A stretch of DNA of 21,533 bases from Prevotellaceae bacterium UBA3646. Lineage in GTDB: Bacteria > Bacteroidota > Bacteroidia > Bacteroidales > Bacteroidaceae. Below the pieces are notes generated by a model. The model saw nothing but the letters and a program-made list of their open reading frames with translations, searched no databases and was not told where the DNA came from. The translations under genes were made by a program, and so were the position numbers. This document shows, one piece after another, positions 7,801 through 15,440 of the stretch (within the stretch, counting starts at the first letter, position 1; each line of letters starts with the position of its first letter). The DNA is taken from NCBI GenBank assembly GCA_002373535.1, contig DFKL01000101.1:1768-23300 (forward strand), written 5' to 3'.

Positions 7801-9368
7801 CTACATCTGCAAAATCAATATATCTGCTTGCGTGCATAATGGCATGCGTCTTCTGTGCCGACGCCTATTCCAGACAGGTCATAGAGGTCATGTCGCAGAG
7901 CAGGTTTGATTCGTTGTCATATATTATCGGCCGCCAGCTGGAAGCCGGCGAAAGGGATGTCTGCATAAGACTGGCGGCAAAAAGATTCAAGTTCTCCGAG
8001 AATCATATCGTACTGAAAGACGTCGCCTATCCCAAGTCATCGGTTACCGTTTCCGGAGAAGAAGGGACAGTCATATACTCGGAAGGCATGGGATATACCA
8101 GGGGGGACAAGTACGCTTACGCATTCAATCACCAGAATACTTTCCTGGACGAGAACCTGCAGGAATTGCCTATATGGAGCGAGAGTATGATAGCACGCGA
8201 CACGATACGTGTCATCGATCGGAGCTCCGGCAAGTGTTTCATCCCTTATCGGGGACTGGAGCCTCAGTCCGGCAAGCTGTGCCGCTATACCTACGTGTTG
8301 GTAACCATGTGGTTTACCAGCAGCATCTACAAGGTATCGGAGATAACAGACGAGGGAGTCTGCTTTGAGTGCACAGACCTGAACGACGACAACTGGCTGA
8401 AAACGTATAACGTGAACCTCGACTATGCATATACAAAACACTGCAATGTTCCCATACAGATGCCGCGTTTCAGGCTGTGCAATACGCTATTTGCCCCCAA
8501 CTCTATCGCAGATGGGCGCATAAAATCCGAGAAAAGGAGGTTGCACGAATGCCGTAACACCACTTTCGTATCACTGGAAGGATGCAAGCTGAGATCCTTC
8601 AACATTGACGGTATATGCTTTAACGGCAATGCCGGCAACTGGAACAAGTATCTGATACAGGCTTCGGACTGCAGGTTTACTAAAGGGCTGAATATAACCG
8701 GCAACTCGTTCAGGTACCTTAAAAGCCTGGCCGTATGTGTGAAGGGCACGGACAACCTTACGTTCCAGGACAACAAAGCCATATTCTGCTCTTCCGGAAT
8801 CGTGCGTTCGTGCAACGACTGCATGAACACAAAGATTCTGGGCAACCGCTTCGAGCAATGCGGTACCGGCATGACCAACATTCCTCTCGTCCAGACTGTC
8901 GGAACCGGCTTTCTGGTCAAGGGGAACATCTTGTCTGACTTTGGTTATTCGGGGCTGAACAGCGGTGTCTTTTGGGGAGATGAAATGAAACACAGATGTT
9001 CGGGAATCATAGAGGACAATGAACTGTACTATACGGATATTACATTGAACGATATAGAAAAGCGGACGCTTATTGACAGCGGTGCGATATACATCTCGAC
9101 ACAGAACTACAAGACCGTGATTCGCAACAATTATATCCATGACTACCGTGGAATCTGGGACTATAGGGGGATATACATGGACGACGGAGCGAACAACTGT
9201 CATGTATACGGCAACAAAGTGCGCAATACGCCTACCGCATACAGCATCCAGTTCAGCACCCAGGGCAAGGAAGGCGTGCCAGGCAACAAGTCTCCGTATT
9301 TCTGCACAGGCAACAGGGAGACGGACAATGACTGCGACGGAAAGATATATCTGAAACGACAGGAATAA
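7797..9368 (+). CDS. Secreted right-handed parallel beta-helix protein (putative polysaccharide lyase, epimerase or binding protein)
   Basis: Protein of 523 aa with an N-terminal Sec signal peptide (about residues 1-25, hydrophobic core SIYLLACIMACVFC, cleavage probably near ADAYS). A beta-sandwich-like or irregular region follows (about 30-255). From about 260 to 505 it shows repeated coils such as NITGNSF, LTFQDNKA, KILGNRFEQC, FLVKGNILSD, GIIEDNELY, VIRNNYIHDY and CHVYGNKV. These N-x-[FIL] turns are typical of NosD/PbH1-type pectin-lyase folds. The family includes alginate epimerases, lyases, glycosidases and phage-type depolymerases, so the exact activity is open. Sitting between glycosyltransferases with a 4-nt ATGA overlap upstream and a direct TAA/ATG junction downstream, it is probably specific to this polymer and may trim or epimerise it in the periplasm, as AlgG and AlgL do for alginate (analogy only). 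Several cysteines in the helix could form disulfides after export. Confidence 0.8.
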   Translation: MTTSAKSIYLLACIMACVFCADAYSRQVIEVMSQSRFDSLSYIIGRQLEAGERDVCIRLAAKRFKFSENHIVLKDVAYPKSSVTVSGEEGTVIYSEGMGYTRGDKYAYAFNHQNTFLDENLQELPIWSESMIARDTIRVIDRSSGKCFIPYRGLEPQSGKLCRYTYVLVTMWFTSSIYKVSEITDEGVCFECTDLNDDNWLKTYNVNLDYAYTKHCNVPIQMPRFRLCNTLFAPNSIADGRIKSEKRRLHECRNTTFVSLEGCKLRSFNIDGICFNGNAGNWNKYLIQASDCRFTKGLNITGNSFRYLKSLAVCVKGTDNLTFQDNKAIFCSSGIVRSCNDCMNTKILGNRFEQCGTGMTNIPLVQTVGTGFLVKGNILSDFGYSGLNSGVFWGDEMKHRCSGIIEDNELYYTDITLNDIEKRTLIDSGAIYISTQNYKTVIRNNYIHDYRGIWDYRGIYMDDGANNCHVYGNKVRNTPTAYSIQFSTQGKEGVPGNKSPYFCTGNRETDNDCDGKIYLKRQE

Positions 9369-10274
9369 ATGATCAGGATTGCAACGATAATTACATGCTA
9401 CAACCGTAAGGAGAAGACGATTTCCTCCCTGCGTCACATGTATGCAGCCCAGGAATACTACAATTCCACATCGGAAGAAAAACTGGACATCGTTTTGTAT
9501 ATGACAGACGACGGATGTACGGACGGAACATCCGAAGCGGTCAGGATGGCTTTTCCCGACAAGGAGATACACATACAGGAAAGCGGTGGAGACCTGTTTT
9601 GGGCGCGTGGCATGAACCTCTCATGGCAGGTGGCGGCAAAGGCCGGGAAATGGGACTACTTCTTGCTGCTTAACGACGACACGGATATGACATCAGATTG
9701 CTTCTCCCAGTTGTTAGAGGCGGAACGGTACTCTTCTGATTGTCATGGAAAAGAGGCCTTGACTGCCGGTATTATTGCGTCCAAAGAGAATCACGGCAAG
9801 GTGACGTACGGAGGCGAGGTCTTCCTGACAAGGTTTACTGCCAAACTGAAACGCATGGTTCCTTCCGGCAGACCGCAACGTTGTGATCTGCTTAATGCAA
9901 ACATAATGATTGTGCCTGACAGCATCTTTCAGGACATAGGCTGTTTCTATCCTTACATGCACGGTTGCGCTGACTCGGATTATTCGGTAATGGCAAGAAA
10001 GGCAGGCTTTCCTGTCTACGTGACCTCCGGAATCTGCGGCTATTGTGACTTTGACCATTGGACCAAGGCTGACGACAAGGTGAATATAGTAAAGATGACC
10101 TTGCAGGAACGAAAGGCCTATTTCAGTCATCCGCTTCACTCAAACAAGGACTACCTGACACTGATAAGGCGTATGACACCCTGGCGATACCCCTTTGTGT
10201 GGATTTTCCGCAAAATGGTCATATATTGGCCGTCACTGTATTATAGAATAACATTCAGACGCTATAGACAATGA
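9369..10274 (+). CDS. GT2 family glycosyltransferase (rhamnosyltransferase-like)
   Basis: Glycosyltransferase of 301 aa with a GT-A fold. The start IRIATIITCYNRKEKTISSL is the opening strand and helix. MTDDGCTDGTSE (46-56) binds the nucleotide. SGGDLFWARGMNLSW (72-86) resembles the 'N.G.A.G.N' region of the rhamnosyltransferase subgroup. LLLNDDTDM (99-107) gives the acidic metal-binding motif. YPYMHGCADSDYSVMARKAGF, a little before the middle of the C-terminal half, contains the usual catalytic D.D.. segment. A basic, aromatic C-terminal tail may contact the membrane. Its ATG directly abuts the TAA of the beta-helix gene, and its stop overlaps the next gene's start by four bases (ATGA at 10271-10274). 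The subgroup name describes similarity only; donor sugar unknown. Confidence 0.92.
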   Translation: MIRIATIITCYNRKEKTISSLRHMYAAQEYYNSTSEEKLDIVLYMTDDGCTDGTSEAVRMAFPDKEIHIQESGGDLFWARGMNLSWQVAAKAGKWDYFLLLNDDTDMTSDCFSQLLEAERYSSDCHGKEALTAGIIASKENHGKVTYGGEVFLTRFTAKLKRMVPSGRPQRCDLLNANIMIVPDSIFQDIGCFYPYMHGCADSDYSVMARKAGFPVYVTSGICGYCDFDHWTKADDKVNIVKMTLQERKAYFSHPLHSNKDYLTLIRRMTPWRYPFVWIFRKMVIYWPSLYYRITFRRYRQ

Positions 10275-11464
10275 ATCTGATATATATCGGATACCTCTAC
10301 CCTGCCCCTCTGCTGCAGGAACTGATTGACCTGAAATCCTACATAGACTTTCCTGCCAACAGCTTCCAGACGGCCCTGCTTAAGGGATTGGACAGGATTT
10401 TCCCTCAAACCAGGGTCATTTCTGCCGCACCTGTTTCTGCTTTTCCCAAAATCAAGAAATGGTATTTTGGGAAACAGGTGTTCTCGCATCGTGGTGACGA
10501 CACTGCAAGGGATGTGTATGTGGGATTGCTTAATTTTCCCTTGATTGCCCTGTTGTCGCGTTTCTTGCGCGTACGTTCCGAAATAAGGAAATCAATTATA
10601 CCCGGCGAGAAGAATGTCATCTTGTCCTACGGGCTCCATACTCCTTTCCTGTTGGCGGCATTGTCCATGAGGAAGCACGTAGACAGAACATGTATCATAG
10701 TTCCGGACCTGCCACAGTTCATGACAGGAAAGAGCAACCCTCTTTACAGGCTTGCCAAGGCCGTGGACCATCGTATAATCAACTTCTGTCTGAAACGCAT
10801 GGATTCGTTTGTGCTGCTAAGTCCGCACATGGCTGAACTGCTGCCAGTAGACGCAAGGCAAACCGTCGTCGTGGACGGAATATACGGGGGGACTCCTGAC
10901 AGTATCCTTGATACAGTGAAGGAGAGACACAAGACAATACTGTATATAGGCAAGGCAGAAGAGCGTACCGGCATCTACGACCTGATCGAGGCATTCCGCC
11001 GGATTGACGATCCGGACTACAGGCTGTGGATCAGGATGTATGGTGACAAGAAAGAATACCTGGACAATGCCCGTGAGAGCATAAAGGGAGATTCTCGAAT
11101 ATCCCTCCTGCCTCCGATGCCCAGGACCGAATTGCTGCAAATTGAAAGAAGAGCAACCGTCCTGGTCAATCCAATACGACCTTCTCAGGAATTTACACGC
11201 TACTTCTTTCCGTCAAAGACCATGGAATATCTGGCATCGGGCACTCCGACCATAATGTATCGGCTTGACTGCCTGTCCGAGGAATACGACAGGTTTATCC
11301 ACTATGTACCCAGACAAACAGTAGAGTCTCTGCGTGAAACAATCGTAAGCGTCTGCAGCCAGTCCGACGAAGAACGTGCCCGGTTCGGCATGGCTGCCGA
11401 AAGGTTCATCGCCGAACATCGCAATCCGGACGTACAGGCAGCAAAAATAGCTGAGTTGCTTTAG
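10271..11464 (+). CDS. GT4-type glycosyltransferase (GT-B fold), last gene of the rightward operon
   Basis: Glycosyltransferase of 397 aa. The N-terminal half has the pattern NLIYIGYLYPAPLLQELIDL and a central SYGLHTPFLLAAL segment (119-131), followed by IIVPDLPQFM. The C-terminal half starts at KTILYIGKAEERTGIYDLIE (221-240). The donor-binding motif is EFTRYFFPSKTMEYLASGTP (307-326); Glu319 in the KTMEYLASG part matches the last Glu of the GT4 motif. FFPSKTMEYLASGTPTI is typical of capsule and EPS GT4 enzymes. The ATG overlaps the preceding stop by four bases. The TAG at 11462-11464 lies 9 nt from the stop codon of the convergent fusion gene, so this gene ends the rightward operon. Acceptor and donor are not predictable. 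Confidence 0.9.
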   Translation: MNLIYIGYLYPAPLLQELIDLKSYIDFPANSFQTALLKGLDRIFPQTRVISAAPVSAFPKIKKWYFGKQVFSHRGDDTARDVYVGLLNFPLIALLSRFLRVRSEIRKSIIPGEKNVILSYGLHTPFLLAALSMRKHVDRTCIIVPDLPQFMTGKSNPLYRLAKAVDHRIINFCLKRMDSFVLLSPHMAELLPVDARQTVVVDGIYGGTPDSILDTVKERHKTILYIGKAEERTGIYDLIEAFRRIDDPDYRLWIRMYGDKKEYLDNARESIKGDSRISLLPPMPRTELLQIERRATVLVNPIRPSQEFTRYFFPSKTMEYLASGTPTIMYRLDCLSEEYDRFIHYVPRQTVESLRETIVSVCSQSDEERARFGMAAERFIAEHRNPDVQAAKIAELL

Positions 11465-11468
11465 CAGA

Positions 11469-11484
11469 GACTGTCAGAACAGTC
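11469..11484. terminator. Short hairpin at the convergent operon junction, possible bidirectional terminator
   Basis: GACTGT-CAGA-ACAGTC forms a perfect 6-bp stem with a 4-nt loop between and over the facing stop codons (TAG at 11462-11464 on plus; TGA at 11474-11476 on minus). No T-run follows on either strand, so it is not a classical intrinsic terminator. Its location is the main argument. It may instead be chance. Confidence 0.3.
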
Positions 11485-13432
11485 CCCTTACTCGCCCGTA
11501 CAGGACTTCGGCACACTTGTACATGTATCTGAAAGAGAAAAGGATATAGCTGACATGAGTTCCGTATGAGCGCATTGCACGGGCATGGTCCCTGACAATC
11601 TGGACGTGGCTCTTGAGACCGGAATTGCTTGCTCCGCCTGTTCGCATCGTCACGAAGTCCATATCAATATACCTTGCCCTGATTCTGTGGATATACAACA
11701 TTCGGAAAAGCTGGTCGAAATCTGCCGCTATCTTGTAGTCAAGGCGGTATTTGCCGTATGTTGAGTACAGTTCCCTGAGACAATAGAATGTAGGATGTGC
11801 CGGCATGAACCCCATACGCATGTATCGGGGACGGAAGCACCTGCTGCTATAGTAGCGTACGGGACGGTGCAGGTTGTTTGGCTTTACATAATGGACGTCG
11901 CCGTACACTGCTTCGAGCAATGGTATGCTTTTGAAAGTACCTACGATTCTTTCCAGTACATCGGCCGAGGTATAGAAATCATCGCTGTTGAGTATTCCGA
12001 CGATATCACCCGTGGCACGGTCTATACCCTTGTTCATAGCATCATAGATACCGTCGTCCTTCTCACTGACGGCCTTCAGGCGCTCGCCAAACCTTTCCCT
12101 GTATCTGTCGACGACTTTCATGGTATCGTCCTGCGAGGCTCCGTCACACAGGACGACCTCGTAGTTCTGATACGTCTGGCGCAAGATGCTGTCCAATGTG
12201 TCTGCGAGTGTGTCTGCACTGTTGTATGTAGCTACAATGACGGAAACCTTGATATCGCTGTCCTTCAGGTCCGGACTGATATAGGGTTTTGCCGGATTTG
12301 CCGCATGTACCGCAGGCTCTTCTGTCTTGTAGTATTCTTCAATGGACGATACCGCCTGCTCCGGCATCACCTTAAGCAGGATCGTGACGGCAAAGGCGTA
12401 TAGCAGGATGTCAAGTCCGACTATCCATGTTATCCGTATTCCACATTTCCACAGAGCGAGATTCAGAAAAATAAGAATGATGTCCGAGCCGACGATGGTC
12501 ACCATTGCCATGTGCTGTGACAGGCCGTTGTTCATCAGGAGATGGTGTATATGTGTCTTGTCCGGGTGAAAAGGGTGTATTCCCTTCCTGATTCGTCCAA
12601 CGGAGACACGGAAGAGGTCGAACGCCGGGATTGCCAATACAGACCAGGGAATCAGTATTCCCTGCGGAGGAGGAGGTATACTTGCGCCTGTCATGCTTAT
12701 CTTTATTCCAAGATACGACAAGGTGAAGCCTAACATCAGGCTGCCGCTGTCACCCATAAACGTCTTTGTTCCCTTTTGCGGGTTTCCGAACATGTTGTAC
12801 AGGAAGAACACTGCCAGGGATCCTGTCAGGGAACAGGTAAAAAGACAGAAAATATAGTTGTGTATATCGTAAAAGAAATATGTATAGACTGTCAATGCGA
12901 CAATACTCAGTCCTGCACATAGGCCGTCTATTCCGTCAATGGTATTTACGGAGTTCACTACAAACATAACAAGAAACACAGTCAATGCATATCCTACCCA
13001 GTGACTGACCTCGTATATCCCGCAGAATCCATAAAGGTTGTCAAAATACAAGCCGCATACGGGGAATGCCAGTGCCGCGGCAAACTGTACGGCAAACTTC
13101 AGATTGGCAGACAGGCCGAACATGTCGTCCAAGATTCCTGTTATGTAAATAATCAACAGGCCGAAACCGATGAACAGCGTTCCTACCTTGATGCTGTCGG
13201 AAATGTCTGCGTTGTCGGTCAGGAGCATCAGGCTTATCGCCAGTCCACATGCCGTAGTAGGCACAAAGACCACGCCTCCGAGCCTTGGTATACGACTTTT
13301 GTGTACCTTGCGTGCATTGGGGGTGTCATATAAGCCGTTCTTATGACACAGACGTAATATCCACGGCGTCATTGCCAATGATGCAATAACGGAAATCACA
13401 AAAGCGACTATGAGAGAGGCCAGTACACTCAT
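11474..13432 (-). CDS. Fusion of WecA/MraY-type phosphoglycosyltransferase and GT2 glycosyltransferase
   Basis: A 652-aa protein with two enzymes in one chain. Residues 1-355 form a polytopic undecaprenyl-phosphate sugar-1-phosphate transferase (WecA/TagO/MraY family). Visible motifs are RKVHKSRIPRLGG (41-53), the Asp pair in GILDDMFG (99-106), NSVNTIDGIDGL (160-171), FMGDSGSLMLG (225-235) and the His-rich HPFHPDKTHIHHLL (286-299). A linker (about 357-392) follows. Residues 394-640 form a GT2 domain: KVSVIVATYNSADTL (395-409), VLCDGASQDDT (427-437), GIYDAMNKGIDRATGD (461-476), ILNSDDFY (480-487), then KIAADFDQL (567-575) and MRTGGAS (596-602). WecA-like proteins are usually about 330-380 aa and stand alone. 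The chain would start the repeat unit and may add the second sugar. The gene is last in the leftward operon, 59 nt after the lipoprotein gene. No stop codon or frameshift separates the halves in this sequence. Confidence 0.92.
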   Translation of the reverse strand: MSVLASLIVAFVISVIASLAMTPWILRLCHKNGLYDTPNARKVHKSRIPRLGGVVFVPTTACGLAISLMLLTDNADISDSIKVGTLFIGFGLLIIYITGILDDMFGLSANLKFAVQFAAALAFPVCGLYFDNLYGFCGIYEVSHWVGYALTVFLVMFVVNSVNTIDGIDGLCAGLSIVALTVYTYFFYDIHNYIFCLFTCSLTGSLAVFFLYNMFGNPQKGTKTFMGDSGSLMLGFTLSYLGIKISMTGASIPPPPQGILIPWSVLAIPAFDLFRVSVGRIRKGIHPFHPDKTHIHHLLMNNGLSQHMAMVTIVGSDIILIFLNLALWKCGIRITWIVGLDILLYAFAVTILLKVMPEQAVSSIEEYYKTEEPAVHAANPAKPYISPDLKDSDIKVSVIVATYNSADTLADTLDSILRQTYQNYEVVLCDGASQDDTMKVVDRYRERFGERLKAVSEKDDGIYDAMNKGIDRATGDIVGILNSDDFYTSADVLERIVGTFKSIPLLEAVYGDVHYVKPNNLHRPVRYYSSRCFRPRYMRMGFMPAHPTFYCLRELYSTYGKYRLDYKIAADFDQLFRMLYIHRIRARYIDMDFVTMRTGGASNSGLKSHVQIVRDHARAMRSYGTHVSYILFSFRYMYKCAEVLYGRVRGLF

Positions 13433-13442
13433 GAAGCATCTT

Positions 13443-13462
13443 CGTTATATAGATATATAACG
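13443..13462. promoter_or_regulatory. Perfect 9-bp dyad upstream of the PGT-GT2 fusion gene
   Basis: CGTTATATA-GA-TATATAACG is a perfect inverted repeat with a 2-nt centre, 10-30 nt before the fusion start codon, in the only sizeable gap of the leftward operon. As RNA it could fold with an AGAT loop; as DNA it could be an operator. It is AT-rich, so chance cannot be excluded. Confidence 0.45.
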
Positions 13463-13473
13463 TGGTCGTCCTG

Positions 13474-13481
13474 CAAATATT
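13474..13481 (-). promoter_or_regulatory. Possible weak internal -7 box for the fusion gene
   Basis: On the minus strand the bases read AATATTTG, one mismatch from the Bacteroidota -7 consensus TAnnTTTG, about 40 nt before the fusion start codon. No TTTG -33 element is seen at the right distance. It may allow some separate transcription of the fusion gene, but support is slight. Confidence 0.25.
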
Positions 13482-13491
13482 GTGAAAAATA

Positions 13492-13923
13492 TTAATATTT
13501 CCTGAATTTCAGGACTCCCTGGGTAGCACTGCTCAGTACAAGCTCGCCCGGGGACAGGCTTTCGATCTTCATCAGTCCGTCCGCAGGAACGCCCAATGGA
13601 CCGAGTACTGACATTTCCTGTATCTGGTCATGTCCGCCACCTATATATATAACGGGATCGTATACCTGGATTCCGTCAGCAGCATACCTGAAAGAGCTGT
13701 TTATGTTAAGCGACGGCTCCGTGAGTTTCTTGAAATTCATCATTTGCAGCTGAAAGCTGTAGAAAATCATACTCTCACGGGTTGCCATGACTGTTCCTTG
13801 TGAATTCTTCCATTCGGTAAGTTGCCACATTCCGTCAAGGTCTCCGTTGCAGTCTTTTTTTTCGCAACCGGCAAGTCCGCAGAAGACTGCCAATATGGCT
13901 GTAAAATATAGTATCCTTTTCAT
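13492..13923 (-). CDS. Small lipoprotein, lipocalin-like, function unknown
   Basis: A 143-aa predicted lipoprotein. The start ATG at 13923 shares one base with the TAA of the Wzi gene (TAATG), which favours this start over an in-frame ATG eight codons upstream, inside the Wzi gene. Residues 1-19 form a signal peptide ending in the lipobox LAGC; Cys20 would be lipidated. The mature part opens with DCNGDLDGMWQLTEWKN, resembling the first strand of small Bacteroidales lipocalin-like lipoproteins. It continues with alternating polar/hydrophobic strands to LVLSSATQGVLKFRKY, the typical last strand of such barrels. I do not recognise a specific family. Translational coupling to Wzi suggests a partner role in surface attachment of the polysaccharide (inference). 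Confidence 0.8.
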   Translation of the reverse strand: MKRILYFTAILAVFCGLAGCEKKDCNGDLDGMWQLTEWKNSQGTVMATRESMIFYSFQLQMMNFKKLTEPSLNINSSFRYAADGIQVYDPVIYIGGGHDQIQEMSVLGPLGVPADGLMKIESLSPGELVLSSATQGVLKFRKY

Positions 13924-15440
13924 TACCAGCTCGTTTTTCTTATCCAACCGTCCCAGGATACCGTAAGCATTCCTGCATTGCTGTTTCCCAGAAGCCTGCC
14001 TCCGTTATGTCCATAGGATGCCGTGATGCTCAGACCTTTTACCTTCCTGGGACTGTACTTAGCTTCAAGCATTAAAAAATCTCCATAAAGAGGATTCATT
14101 ACAGGCCGATCGTATGAACCAAGGGTCTTTTCGTGCGTATACATGATCCGCCAGGAGACCTGGTCGCAAGGATTTCCCTTGATGCCTATATGATGAGCAT
14201 TGACACGATTGTAATAGTGATGCAGGGTATTTGCTCCGGTAAGATAGGGATTATACATCGGAGACAGCAAGGTCGGATTGCCTATCACAAAGCCTCCATG
14301 CTGCCATGAGCCGTAGACATGATTGTCGTAATAGTTGTCCTTGGCACTGATCTGCTGTGGATTCTCGGCTGTTGCGTCGTGGTATATCGGACCTGACTGA
14401 TTCATCGTTCCGTTGTGCTCGTACAGTATCGTACTGACGTATGGATTCCTTGGCAGATTAAGTTCCATGCCGAGTAGCATATCCTTCCAGAAGCCGTATT
14501 GCATAAACATCTGGCTCTCGTCCTCGAACATGTGCTCCATATAAAGTCCAAGACTCCAGTTCCTGGATTTCCAGTCTATGCGGGCATGCCATGAGCCGAT
14601 ATGATTGCCTGCCGCATTGGTATATGCCTCGTCGTTGACATCTCCTCCCAAGCCGGGAATCAGAGCCGTCCATATATTTCCGCCAAGGCTGACGTCCTGC
14701 AGTGGGGTACCTCCTCCGTATGGAATCACGTTAAAGCCTCTGCCTCCGAACTGGCATGCCATTTCTATTCCGCCGGTAAATTCCAAGGGGAAAAGCTTGT
14801 GGTTACCTAATCGGATGAAGAGAGCCTTGGAATGGAACCAGCTGTTTTTGGTATACAGGTTTTCTGTTCCTTCAGTAAATTCTCTTTGCCATTTATTGTC
14901 CGTATATAGCCCATAGGCCAGATGAGCCTTGAAACTGAATATTCCCCTGGTTCCGGGAATTGCCCAGAAATCAGGCATCTCTATCCTGACCTGCGGTATC
15001 GGACGCGCATTCATCCCCAGGCACATTCCACCTGAGGTAAGCTCTGCATTCTTTAGTTCCGGAGTTCTTTCCTTCTGGCCTATACTTAGATTCAGCATTT
15101 TCCATCCTGCATCAATATAGGCCTGCTGTATGCCATAGTTACTCTGTATTCCGTACCCGGCGGTCAGATCCAGGCCATAGCCTACTTTCCAGAAGCGTAG
15201 CGAATCAGACTCCGAATCACGCTTTATGTAGGCACGTCCCATAACGGTGTTGTTACCTGTGGCTCCCAGCCCGTACCTGTTGGCCGTAAACCAGAACGGA
15301 GCATTGTCGCCGCCTCCTGCCGTAGCACGGATACTTCCGCCGTACCGGACATCTTCCACAAGTCGTGACACCTGGGCTCCGGTTTCTGCCGGAGAGATGC
15401 ACAGCAAGAATGCAAGGAGCAGTATATAGCTATTCTTCAT
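13923..15440 (-). CDS. wzi: Wzi family outer-membrane capsule assembly protein
   Basis: Predicted outer-membrane beta-barrel protein of 505 aa. A signal peptide at 1-22 ends in ETGAQ. The mature protein begins with SIRATAGGGDNAPFWFTANR followed by YGLGATG, a block typical of the Bacteroidales Wzi family. Alternating amphipathic strands rich in Tyr, Trp and Gly run to the C-terminus (TASYGHNGGRLLGNSNAGML), ending in a strand with aromatic residues. In Escherichia coli, Wzi is an outer-membrane lectin that helps hold capsule at the cell surface; the same role is inferred here. The start overlaps the stop of the upstream GT2 gene by 11 nt (15430-15440), and the lipoprotein gene overlaps its stop by one base. 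The gene is in the same operon as wzc, whereas the SLBB export protein is in the opposite operon. Confidence 0.87.
   Translation of the reverse strand: MKNSYILLLAFLLCISPAETGAQVSRLVEDVRYGGSIRATAGGGDNAPFWFTANRYGLGATGNNTVMGRAYIKRDSESDSLRFWKVGYGLDLTAGYGIQSNYGIQQAYIDAGWKMLNLSIGQKERTPELKNAELTSGGMCLGMNARPIPQVRIEMPDFWAIPGTRGIFSFKAHLAYGLYTDNKWQREFTEGTENLYTKNSWFHSKALFIRLGNHKLFPLEFTGGIEMACQFGGRGFNVIPYGGGTPLQDVSLGGNIWTALIPGLGGDVNDEAYTNAAGNHIGSWHARIDWKSRNWSLGLYMEHMFEDESQMFMQYGFWKDMLLGMELNLPRNPYVSTILYEHNGTMNQSGPIYHDATAENPQQISAKDNYYDNHVYGSWQHGGFVIGNPTLLSPMYNPYLTGANTLHHYYNRVNAHHIGIKGNPCDQVSWRIMYTHEKTLGSYDRPVMNPLYGDFLMLEAKYSPRKVKGLSITASYGHNGGRLLGNSNAGMLTVSWDGWIRKTSW

Noticed and set aside
8571..9572. Minus-strand open frame of 333 codons opposite the beta-helix gene
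   Set aside because: It crosses the beta-helix/GT2 gene junction antisense to both, without family features; the opposite strand has a signal peptide, repeats and coupled start codons.
13923..13947. Alternative upstream ATG for the lipoprotein (eight more codons, MDKKNELV)
   Set aside because: It would lengthen the signal peptide n-region with acidic residues and lie inside wzi; the TAATG-coupled start is better.
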